Assembly (NCBI GenBank): GCA_028564705.1
Contig: JAPXFQ010002904.1
Coordinates: 2,542,001 to 2,606,000 of the forward strand
Direction of reading: 5' to 3'
Length of the DNA: 64,000 nucleotides
Origin: Apricaphanius iberus
Taxonomy: Eukaryota; Chordata; Actinopteri; Cyprinodontiformes; Aphaniidae
How positions within the stretch are numbered: the first letter of the stretch is position 1; each line of letters opens with the position of its first letter. The notes under the pieces are model-generated. The model was not told the DNA's origin. It did no database searches and was given only the letters and a program-made list of their open reading frames with translations. Shown here in pieces: positions 1 through 11,366 of this stretch. Made by a program: the position numbers and the translations under genes.

Positions 1-2601
1 CCCAAATCAGTTGATCCTTTAATATCTGAAAGGTGAGATTTTGAAATCAAAGCAAAATAAATTACTCAGATCTGACAACAGAATACCTTAAATTCTAAAA
101 CTTTGATCCCAGTAAACTGCAACATTTAGAGTGCATTAAAAGTGACATACTTCAAAGACATAATATAAACTGATGTGCTGGAAAATTTCTAACAGTTCCT
201 GATATTTAGACCCTCATAACCTTTTTCCCCAACATATCAGGACACATGAAGAGAAAGAAAACAGGAGGACTGTAGCTTTAAGGAAAATTCAAATAATATA
301 AAAGTTTTTGTTGGCATTACCAAGATTGGATATTGGCCATACATCTCTGGTTGGTTGATTCTTTCTTGTATTTTCAGTTGCCAAGTATTTTACTTTGTTA
401 CTTCAGTTGTTAAAGGGAGGCAAAGTATCAAGATACACTATAGTCTATTAAAGCAAATCTCTTAGATAGAATGTATTGGGACTTGAAGAGATGACTTGAA
501 ACGGTATTTGATACACACTGCAGCTATCTTATGCAACCTTCTATGACTAAACTTCTCCAAGAATACCCTCATCAGAGGCAGATATTTTCATGATACTAGT
601 TTACTATAAGATTAAAAAATAACAATAATTTAAATGTATTGCACTAAAGAACAAAGATAAACGCTAAATGCATCCCTTTTCACTCAGTAGACAGTAGTTA
701 CTGAATCGCTCATCTAGCAGCCAGCAAAGATTCATCTTGGTACCGCGGACCTGTCATGGAGCAATGAAGGGGAATCCAGAGCTCGTCTGAAACAAATGAC
801 AAAGTCTATTGCCCAAGGCCCCTCTCTTCCTCTTCTTAACAGCTATGCTGAGAAGCCATCACTGTCCACAAAATATGATAAAACCCATGCCATAATAGGA
901 TTCATAAACATGCCCAAATACAATTTGCTGAGATGTATTTCAGGAAAAGACAATCATTTACAACTTCTGAGGGGGATTTAGAATAAGTATGTTTGTATGC
1001 AAATCCGGCAACCACGCTTTATGTACTCCGCTCCCACAGATCATGAAAGCGCATTAGATTTATGGCAATGTGTGTGCATAATTGTGAAAATGGTGGGGTG
1101 GGGGGAAAGGAAAAGAAGGAGTGGAAGGAGAATAAAAAGAAGAGGTTTTGGGATTTATACAGAGAGTTTTTTGGGGGTTTTGATTATTGTAAAATGAGCA
1201 GAGCTTTCATGCCCCTGACATAGAAAACAATCACTACCACTTGGCTGAGGCCTTCTCGTCCAGGCCCCCATTGCTACTACATGGGACCACGCCAACATTT
1301 GCCTTTGGCAATAAAGATAGCTGAAGACAAAAGACAGAGAGCAACTACCACGTGGCAAACTCAAATATGGAAGCCAGAGCTCCTAATCTACACTTAGTCT
1401 TCTAGAAAACAAGAGCTGCCATGCTTAAAAAGTTCCTTAAGAGTGAAATTTAATAGCAAGAACGTATTATATCGCATTTTCATTTAAGTTTTATTGTGTC
1501 CTGTATGACCTATAATGGTGCAATTAAAATAAAGCCACTCTTACAGTGTTTAATAGCAATATGGTGTTCCAGTCTTGTGTAAACACTGTTAGAAGGTTTC
1601 TTCTAATAAAGTTCAATTTACAATCCAACTTATTACCAATAAAGAAGAAGAGAAACACCTGCTTTGTGCCACCTTAACCTTGTTTTGAGAAGTGTTTTCC
1701 TTTCTCACACACATCTTGTCTGGAGAGTCCTTTTGCGCAATGTGGCATGAATTTAGGCGTCTGAGACAGCAGCCACCTTTCCTTCTATCTGAGCCACTGG
1801 TGGGAGCCAAGTGGGGGGATTGACCAAGGAATCCAGAGTTTTTTTTTTTTTTGAATGAGAGTTCAAAGGAACTCCCCGCAGCTTACATAAACCACCCTCA
1901 ATTGGCACAAAGAGGAAACTCAATTTGCAGGGAGCTGTGCTGTATACTTTTTATAGAGGAACTTTTAGTCATTAGGCCACATACTCCATCTCTCTCAAAG
2001 AGCCCAGCAACACTGTAGGAGGCCGCAACAAGCCTCTTCTTCAAAAAAACAGAGAAAAAAAAAAAGCTCGAGAAACGGGGGGGGGAATCTCCTAATGAGA
2101 GCCCGGCAAGTTCCTGTGTCTTCAAATGGTGTCCTGTTTGTTCAGCAAAGCAGGGGGATCTGCGTTAACCCTTCCACAACAAAATCTGCTTAGAAGGTGT
2201 AATCCTATCTACTATGCATGTAGCAGTCTTCAGGCAGGGCTGTGCAGGGAAAAACAGCCAAAGATGCTGTATCAAATCAAACATATGTGTGGAGAAAAAA
2301 AAAGAGAACACACTCTTTTGGGCAACAATCAGACTGCTTTGAAAGAGACTGAATTTGAACTGAAAATCTAGTTTAGGGTTGTCATATTAATTTATTCAAA
2401 TAGGATTTAAGAACAAAACGCAGAAACGTTACAAAAACACACCCAATAGTTGATCTTTTTACACACAAAAAAGTCTCATTCTTTATGCAGACTTTAATCA
2501 AAGCAGGCCAAGAGCAGCTTATATCTAAAATACAGTAATACAATGAAACAGTCAATAAAAAAACAAGAAAATCAATATACTTTGGTAAGAGCAATTAGAA
2601 G
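1..2601. other. AT-rich non-coding DNA
   Basis: I see no coding exon, RNA gene or recognisable mobile element here. Short stop-free runs are present on both strands but lack splice context or protein-like composition. Short A and T homopolymers occur near 1840 and 2050. If the minus-strand gene described further right continues leftwards, this would be intron or downstream DNA. Confidence 0.5.

Positions 2602-2694
<93 letters not shown>
2602..2694. repeat. (TATC)n microsatellite
   Basis: About 23 near-perfect copies of the tetranucleotide TATC run without interruption over about 93 bp. Perfect tetranucleotide arrays of this length are usually polymorphic in fish. Confidence 0.97.
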
Positions 2695-2975
2695 CTATAG
2701 TTTTAATTGACTTAATTTTCATAGGATTTCACAGGATTTAAAAAAAAAATACATCAGAATTTGCATTCCAATAACACTTGTTTGTCTAGATGAAAGTGTT
2801 TTTTTTTTAATAAACACTTTCATTAACCAGGTACTAAACATACTTTTAATGAAGCTCTCGTATCTGTTTAAAATGTATATTTAACAGATTTTTTTCTTTT
2901 TTATTACACAAAAAAGGCTTATAAACATCAGTCTCTGTGTTATTAATATTTGTAATGTGCTTATTTTAACTGGAT

Positions 2976-3265
2976 AAAGCACAGTTGGTAGCACTGTTGC
3001 CTTGCAGCAAGAAAGTCTTTCTGCATGGAGTTTGCATGATCTACCTATGCATGCATGGGTTCCCTCAGGGTGCTCAGGCTTCCTCCCACAGTCCAAAAAC
3101 ATGACTGGTTAACTGGTCTTTTTAGATTACCCTTAGGTATGAGTGTGGGCATGTGTGGTTCCTTGTCCTGTTTGTCTCTGTGTTGCCCTGTGATGGACCG
3201 GCAACTTGTCCGGATTCTACCCAGTCTCTCGCCCACTGATTGCTAGGCAAGTAACGGATGAAGAA
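2976..3265 (+). mobile_element. SINE-like interspersed repeat, copy 1
   Basis: The segment opens with a tRNA-like head (CAGTTGGTAGCACTGTTGCC), continues through TTTGCATG and TCCTCCCACAGTCCAAAAAC, and ends near CTCGCCCACTGATTG. The same ordered blocks recur at 57250-57575 in better condition, and in reverse orientation at 31183-31300 and 39940-40264, so the family is defined inside this window. The arrangement is that of a common teleost short repeat. The assignment to a SINE rather than a LINE tail is uncertain. The copy is diverged and lost its GATG tail. Confidence 0.7.
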
Positions 3266-6200
3266 AATAAAATTATTAGTTGCATATTTTTTTTAAATAT
3301 ACAACATTAATCTTTTCTTTTTTTACATGCATTTTCTTACTCAATGATATGCTTTGATTATTACTTGCCTTCATTTAGGAGACATGAATGTTCCTAATAG
3401 GCCCCAAGAAATGCATTTGTTAAGATCCTCTATAATGTAGTCATATTTAGTTGACTAAATCTAGACTAAAACTATAATACCTGCAGGTGATCAATTTACA
3501 ACAAAAACTGTTTAAATAAAAAGACTATGACTAAAACTAAATTAAAATGTCCTGTTGTAATTAACTCTAGAATCCTGTGATGAAATTATTATTTGTCAAT
3601 TATATTTCATCATGACTTAAACAATTTCTAACTAAAAGATAACTCAACCTTAGTAAAAAGTAAGACTAAAATATTCTATTCTCATTTTGAGACAATTGCA
3701 AATTCCACCCTGCCTGTGCAGGGCACCTCCTAAAGCCCACCTGCATTTTTTCTAACCTTTGTAAACTTTGACCTCACCATGCAGCTCTTTTCAGTCATCA
3801 TATTTTTTTCTTTGTGTCCTTTGTTGCCCTTCTCTCCCCCTTCTCCCTTCCACCATGTATGGCAGATTAATGACAGCTAATAATATCTGATGTTCCTGGA
3901 CATTGCGTCCCGTAATGAGATGCATTCCCAATGGGTAGGCAAGGTGTCACCACTAACAAATTCACCGTTGCCGTGTGCAATTAGCCTGTAAAAAGGCTGG
4001 AAAAATACACTAAATCAGTAAAGGCCAAGATGGATGAAGCACAGTGAGAGAAAAATACCCCCTTTGTTGCCAAACAGCCAACATGGAAAGAAGTGAGAGA
4101 GTCAGAAAAAATGTCTTTTTTTCCTCCTCCACATCTTTCTCTTGGAGGAGATGTGGACAGGTTACCTTTGTGGAAACATTATTCCTTGACTGCTCCCTGG
4201 CAGGAGTTCATTACAGCACAGCCTAACATTGAAATATTCTTTGCAAAATGTCAGCATATGTAAATGAGGACTCAGTGCTCATTCGCATGTCATGTTTTGT
4301 TAAAAGTTGTTGCAACCTTTCTTTGCTCCTTATTTCTCGCTTTTCTCTGCCCATTTCTCCTCATCAGTAGAAATTCTATCCAAGTGATAAATATCCAGAA
4401 CCAAACCAGCAACCATAGCAAAACATTTGCACTAAATAATATTCCTAAGTTTAATAGTTAAATTCTTTTTGTCCTCTTTTTTAAGTATAACATTTTTAGT
4501 TATGTAAAGTATAAGTTGATGACTGTATAAAAAAGGGAAATCAGAATGAAAATATTTGATTTGTTTGTTGTGACTGTTTTTATAACTGTACTTGTAGGCC
4601 ATATTAAATCATGTTCAAAAGCATTGATCCCTCAGGGCAGTTTAAATATTAGTGAGCATTAAATCAATATCAATGCACACTGTTGTTACACTCTAAAAGG
4701 AATCTGGCATGATTCAACATTTATGCAAAACAACAGCTAAACTCTGGCATAATGTCTTGGCTGGTGCCATCCTCAGTGTACAGGCCCCTTGGCTACTCTA
4801 AGTCATGAGAATGGATAGAGCTTCCTTTCACAATCATCCATGAGTGCCCATTGGCTTAAAGCATCAACTAGTTGCCCAGTGATCCTCCCATGTGTAGAAT
4901 AGCACAAGTCAGACCAAGCTGCTGTTGCTATAATGCTATGCACCATACTAAAAGTTGCTCTAATCTCCAGGGTGACTTAGGCCGCAGGCAATATGTTAAA
5001 TAATTTCCAACTTTTTGGGGCTTATATGAGGATCTTCTTATTTTATGCTGATTGTGTATGCATGCATGAATGTTTTGACTTCATACTGTCAAAAATGTAT
5101 TTCATTCAGGGGCACAGATGATTGCAACTAGTTCACCTAGAGGTACAAGAAGAGATTGTTTCTCACTGTGTCTGTGAAAAGAACACCACAGTGCTTCCAT
5201 ATTCACCAGCCAACTCGATGCTTCACTTTGTGCTCCTTCTATGTGCGCTGCAGCTGTGGGGGTTCTAAGGGCCTAATGAAAATTACATCTACACCCTCGC
5301 AGTTCTTGCCTATCTGCCTATACAGTCTACATTATGTAACAGATGAGAATTGGGGCCATCGTGTCAAAGTTTGGTAACATTTCTTAAGTAGGATCAAACT
5401 GGAAGCATGGGAGCAGTGCTGGCAGTGATGTGAAATTGATGAGTTCAACAGTAAAAATATTCCTTTTCCACGTATAATGAGAATGACAAACAGGTTGGCA
5501 CTGGGTAGACTTTTTGAGTTGACTTTTTAGGGAAAAATCTTTTATGCAATATCATTACGAGGGGGGAAAATTGATATAAAAATGAACTTTTTGGAATAAT
5601 TGACTCCGTGCTCATAAGAAGAGGGGGGATTCCATCATTTGTTATGAGCCAAATGTATGCTACAATATGGGAAATCCAGTTAGAAGAAAAGTGATGAGTT
5701 TCAGGAAGGCACTAAAATCTACATGCAAATGCATAATAATCACACATCTACAATATTGCGGTGTTAAGAAAAAAATACCTTGAATTCAATTATCTTGTGG
5801 GCTGGAATAATCATAATGTTATTGGAAACTCAATTACGGAGGCAAGCCATGTCTGGAAATTAGCTGAACTTAGCTAAGGCAAGTCAGCCTCTTGAATTCA
5901 TCAAGTATGGATTATCACAATATTACATGTTCACTTTGATTCTGCTGTCCAAAGACAAACATTCACAGTCACTACAGCACAGTCCCCACGTTTGTTTTAT
6001 TCATGAACTGCACTCTGATCTATTATACATACAAAACTGATTCTATGCTGATTGCCTCGGGCTAAGAGGCTCAGACATAGAATTAATTATATTATATACA
6101 CATGCATGATAATTGTGTATGATTCGTTCAAATTCAAAGGTATTTCTCTATGTGTGATTACTATTGTTGCTTCACCGGCAATTATTTTCATTATTGTTGC

Positions 6201-7559
6201 TAATATTGTTAATGTTATTGTTTTCTCATTACAGCATTTCTCTGGGGCTTATTTTGAAGATATTAGAATGTATGTGACCACTACTCTAGAATAAATCATG
6301 GCATTGGCTGACAAGGCCCATGACATTAATACACAAACAGCATACTCATATAGCAAGAAAATTACTCTGAAATTAAACACCAGGCCTGCACAGGTCGGGT
6401 ATAGGAAGTAGAGATAAGGGCACTAATTCATTAAAAATATTAATGAAATATCCCCTTCAACACAGTGCACATGAAGAAAACCATACTTTTGAATATTACG
6501 ACATTAAAAGCCTTTCCTCTGGTTGATATGAGGAATAGATTTTTTTCTTTATTATTAATATTATGCTGGTTGATACATTTACCCTATTTTCCGTGCCTGA
6601 GCATGATTGAAAATATAATTTCCATTTGCTACTGGAACCCTCATGCTTGGTTTTGTTATTAAATTCCATCACACACTACAATGCTCAATATGATTCCACC
6701 CCAAGTCTGTCCAAAGATATTTACAAAATAAATAAATAAAAAATGCCACTGGCTTTTTGCATAGTTTGGGCCCAATAAAAGGTCAACTCTTTGTCTATTT
6801 TGCATTTATAATAACATACATTTTGGTGTGGACTTAAAAAAAAAATTTAAAAAAAAAGTCAATGGAACATGCATTGCTTTGCAAAAGTATTCTCCTATAA
6901 CTTTTAACATTATAGGCAACCAGCATCTATATTTTTTAATGTAAAGACATGCTTTCTTTGTTTTTTCTTTTTTTCCCCACACATTTCAATTTAATTTAAA
7001 GTGTGGTATGTATGTGCTCAGCTTGATACATCTAATAAAAAATCAAGAGGAACCAACTGCAATCAGAGGTTTCAGTGTAAATATATCTGTTTTAAGTATA
7101 TGTGAGATTCTAACAGAACAAATTTGAGCAAGCAACATCATTACGACCAAGTAACACACCAGCAAATTAATGGATTCAGTTATGGAGAAATAACCTGACA
7201 ATTTGTGAACATTTTTAATGAGTATGAATGCCTTTGCAATTCACCGTAGTCCTGTCTAAAATGGATATGTCCCAGTCAAACAGTGTTTTAGCCAAAAACA
7301 TTTTGAAAATCCATCAACAAAAATCTGTTCAACTCATCCCTTCCTAACCTCCTCAGTTTTTAATTATATATATTTTTTCTGACGCATGTAAAGACCTGTA
7401 GCAGTATTTCTAACGTGCACTCGGTCAGTAAAATGAAAATAAGCTCAATTAACTATTTTTCGTTCATCGATAACATTTATAATAACCTTTTTGTTTTATG
7501 CATCGACATCCATTTCTGTTAACTTTGAGTTTCTCTCAGTTCCCTTCGTCACCAGCCTT
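3266..7559. other. Non-coding DNA, no gene seen
   Basis: There is no exon with credible splice sites and no recognisable transposon. The 3860-4040 stretch is complex, moderately GC-rich sequence with no repeat character and could be a conserved non-coding element. That is an impression only and needs an alignment to decide. Confidence 0.45.
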
Positions 7560-7599
7560 TACCCCTTGCTCGCTCGCTTTGCAACACCGCCTGCCATAG

Positions 7600-7800
7600 C
7601 TGAACTTGGGAACATGCAGCCTCGCTCTGAGATGACTTCAATCCCCCCCATTATCAGGCGAGCGCACATTGCCACTCACAAGGGTTTAATTTATTTGTGC
7701 CTGTTTCAGCCCAAGATTAAAGTTTAATTGGCGCTGACTGGCAGCTCCCAAGTTTTGACTAATTCTCCTTATCGGGAATCCTTACCGGGTAGCTGTGGGC
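7600..7800. promoter_or_regulatory. Candidate conserved non-coding element
   Basis: This is a complex, non-repetitive stretch with homeodomain-type TAAT cores and an adjoining TTGGC half-site within AAGTTTAATTGGCGC (about 7720-7734). It has no long open frame with splice sites. Such islands are typical of the regulatory DNA in large introns of vertebrate genes, but nothing here proves function. Confidence 0.2.
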
Positions 7801-7844
7801 AATATGAGGCCTGCCTGTTTGCTTGCGCGCGTGGCAGCAGTGCC

Positions 7845-7879
7845 CACACACACACACACACACACACGCACACACACAT
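7845..7879. repeat. (CA)n microsatellite
   Basis: A CA dinucleotide run of about 35 bp is broken once by a G near position 7868. Confidence 0.95.
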
Positions 7880-8399
7880 GCAAATGGCACACATTTGCAC
7901 TCAGAGGCCAACATGCAGTAACATAGTAATCCCTTATTTTAATTGGCTGAAACATTGAGTATGAGTGACTTGATGTTTTTTGAGTTGTGTGTAGTCAAGG
8001 TGTATGTCTGTATTTATGTGTGTTAGGTTCTTTAGTTTAAATGTTTCTTGGCAAAGCCTACAAAAGCTTCTGAATTGTTGGGTAAATAGGCACACATTGC
8101 ATTATTTACCACCATATGTTACATATGATTTCTGTAAGTGGAACTATGGTACTATGGTTCAGACCTTTGTGCGTCACAAGCAGATCAGCGCCTTTGTGAA
8201 ATCATCTATATGGATAAAAAACATTTAAAACTGAAAAGAAAATGGGTTCAACTTGTAGCAGGGGGATGACACTCCTGACGTTGTTACATTTTTTTTAAAT
8301 CTCTTTACCAAAAATCATTAAAAAGTGTATTTCCATGGAGAGAGGCATTTCCATAAACATGAGTTTATGCCAGTGATACACAAGCGTAAATAACAACGA

Positions 8400-8660
8400 T
8401 AATCTCGGGCTGTGTTTGATCAGCCAAATCTGTGTCTGAGGGTGCAATCGCTTGTGACCTGTAATATTAGCGGCAGCTATTAAAAGCTGTGGAGGATTTG
8501 CAAGGCTTCATTTAGTCAGTCGGGGAGATGTGCGTGAAATAGAGTTCCTTTGGTCGTAACTAATGTCTCTAATGAGCGGAGCTTCTGTGTTTGCTACGTG
8601 CTCCTAAACTGGGATGCACTGGATTAGGAGATTTCTCATGAGCCCAGTTCAAACACTAAA
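8400..8660. promoter_or_regulatory. Candidate conserved non-coding element
   Basis: The sequence is complex and free of repeats. It contains a small dyad, CAGCTATTAAAAGCTG (8474-8489), and several TAAT and AATGAG-type cores. It has no coding character. The call rests on sequence texture only. Confidence 0.2.
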
Positions 8661-11099
8661 ATGAAAGCCTGTATCACATTATTCAACTGATGTGCTTTTG
8701 ATAAGTTGAAGAGTACATACCCTCTTAATCACGAGTCTGGTTCAGGGATATTTATATAAATGCTTTTCAATAGTTTTAGAATCTTTCAGTGTTTTTTAGA
8801 AAAGCTTTAACTGTGACTGATCAGCCATTCAGTGTTGCGATTAAATCAAGTATTTGACATGTTTTATTGATATCATTTAAAATTATTAAAATACATATTA
8901 AAAGAAAGACAAGGATGAAAAGCAAAGGAAGGAGCTATAAAAACTTTATATTGGAAACTAAGGATAAAAAATATCATAGAAAGGATAATATGTGTGTTAT
9001 TAGAAAACTTAAGACTTAAAATGATTGGCACAAATAGATAAAGGGAAGCAGGGTTCATTCAGCCACCTGCCAGAGCACATTAAAGGTGTCCTACACCGAG
9101 GTAGGTTGTGTTGTGTGTATCTAGAGACAGCAGGTTCCATTGTGCTTAAAATTGTATTAAAACGAGTAATAAACCTATTTGTTGTATTAAACCTGTTGGT
9201 TGTACCTGACGTATCAAAATTATTTTCATGAATATCAAAAGGGAATAGTAAAAGATGTTGTTTGACACTAACTTTAGAATTATTTATTGGTCCTAACAAA
9301 TTGGTGCCTGATGGGTTAAATATGATTTAATTCAGCCCATTGTTGATTTAACCCAACATAATTAGTTTATGGGTTTGACCCAGTCTACCTGTCTATGTTT
9401 TCAAACAAAACAAAAAAAATGAATTAAGCCACTAATGGCTAAAATAAAGGTTACAAAAGAGGGGGTTAAAAAGGAAAAATCATAATCTTACTTATCTTTG
9501 TATGGTTGTAGAGGACTAGTGGCTATCTCATGTAGTTAGTGGGTGAAAAGTCAAAGTTTTGTCAGTGCTTGCAGCAATGACAAAACTTACTACCGTATGT
9601 CGCATTTGTCGTCACAGTATTATAACGCCTTGTTATGCGATTGGGCTTAAACCGCCTCTGCCCAGCGAGGGTCGAGGTGCCAGTGGAAACATTCACCTGA
9701 ATACATCAGACCATAAAGTCGCGTACCAAACCACACCAACCTTTGCCATACCGCTTTGTGGGAACTAAGCAAATCAAAAAACCCTCAATGACGAGGAACA
9801 AACACTCATATCAAAGAACAAATTGGGGCTGAGATTTAATTTAACATGCATGTTGGTTAATGGTGGGGGAAGGTGAAAGTATCTGGAGTGAACCAACATA
9901 TGCAAAGGCAGAACTACCTCATAAAGTGTATTTAGTCATACAATTTAATATATATCATCTGTAACATGTAATTTTGCAAATTATGTTTATACTAATTTTT
10001 TAATCAGTTGTTTGTCCAAGATGTGAATGTTAAACATAGCTAGCACTTGCTTAAGCTAACTTCTTAGCAGAAAATGTTACTTTACATGAAAAATACCTGC
10101 AATATCTACTAAAATCATAAACGATACTTGCTGAAATAAATATTTGATAGCCTATTTTTCAATGTTTTACTGCTTCGAATTTAACCCTATGAAAGAAATG
10201 TCATGCCTGATAAGATGTCAGCTTCCTTTAGTCTTTTTCCTGGGTCATGTGATTAAATTTGTGTTCTGTCTTGGCAGTATCAGGCAGAATTTAAGTTAAA
10301 GAAATCACTCACATATTTTATTTTGAGTTGATTCGTAAACCTTGGAAAATTCCTAGATTATGATGTCCAATATGGTGCGGTCCACCCATTATGAAAGTTT
10401 TGTCTAACACTTAACAGAAAAGTAATCTAAATTGGGTTAGTGGGAAATATGTCAATAGAGGTCAGAGTATCATTTTATTGTTAAAAAAGGTGACAGAGAA
10501 GCTTACATTAATTGAATCTCAGTCAACCAGGACCACGTAATCCAAATACATTTTTAGGTTTGTCAGAAGTCATTGCTCAGACTTGGGAATGGCATTGCAC
10601 CTGAATTAAGACCACTGAGGCTGCAAGTAAAAAAAACAAAAAAAAACTTTAGGACTATTTATTTTAGTGCTAAGAACAATTAGCGTTTCAAGTCAATCAT
10701 AGTATATCTATTTCCCTCTTATGTGTTTAAACATAAAGGGAATAATATATAAGTAGATACAGCTCACACATAGGCGAACTCAGCAACTGCTAAGGACCAC
10801 GGTTCTATAATCCGACTTTTGTACATTCTTGATTTTTAACACAGACCACATAGATTTCTATATTTGTTATTTGAGAATGAGAATACTAATAAGTTTGATT
10901 TCACTGTTTCAATAAAGAACAAATCATTAGTAAATGATTAGATGTGCCATCACGGTGCATGCTTTTACAGTCAATCAGGATTCATGAGTATCAATCAAAG
11001 GTCCTCTTTTTCTGTTGGTCGAACACACACACGCACATGCACCCACACAAACTATTCACACAGGGTCAAGGCTGGTAGCAAGGTTTCCACATCACTTAC
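8661..11099. other. Non-coding DNA, no gene seen
   Basis: There are no recognisable exons or intact mobile elements. Around 9300-9390 there are repeated GGGTTAAA and ACCCAAC-type words in both orientations that may be a decayed inverted-repeat element, too degraded to define. Confidence 0.4.
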
Positions 11100-11201
11100 C
11101 CCCAAGGACAGCACCTGATCCTGACCATGAGGAAGGATTTTCTGAGTCTAACTCCACCTGACCTCCAGGTGCTAAATACTGTCCTGACTCTGCTGTCACC
11201 T
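11100..11201 (-). CDS. Possible fourth coding exon of the unidentified minus-strand gene
   Basis: Read on the minus strand, a pyrimidine-containing acceptor (CCTTCTTCCTGTGAGACAG) precedes 102 nt that are open in one frame and end at a strong donor (GTAAGTGAT). The exon at 34898-35036 leaves one nucleotide (C). This segment starts with AG, completing CAG for Gln and continuing VTAESGQYLAPGGQVELDSE and about 14 more residues. It leaves again in phase 1. The phase match and both splice sites support it. Its distance of almost 24 kb from the previous exon and the lack of a recognised homologue keep it uncertain. A plus-strand open frame over the same bases is more likely the shadow. Confidence 0.4.
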
Positions 11202-11258
11202 CTGTCTCACAGGAAGAAGGCTATCCACTATGGGATAAACATGCTGATCAGGGGCCCT

Positions 11259-11296
11259 TCTCTCTCTCTCTGTCTGTCTCTCCCTCTCTCTCTCTG

Positions 11297-11344
<48 letters not shown>

Positions 11345-11366
11345 TCTCTGTCTCTCTCTCTCTGTC
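11259..11366. repeat. CT-rich simple repeat
   Basis: A (TC)n tract is interspersed with TG steps, about 108 bp. On the minus strand it gives long Arg-Glu runs in translation that have no coding meaning. Confidence 0.95.
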
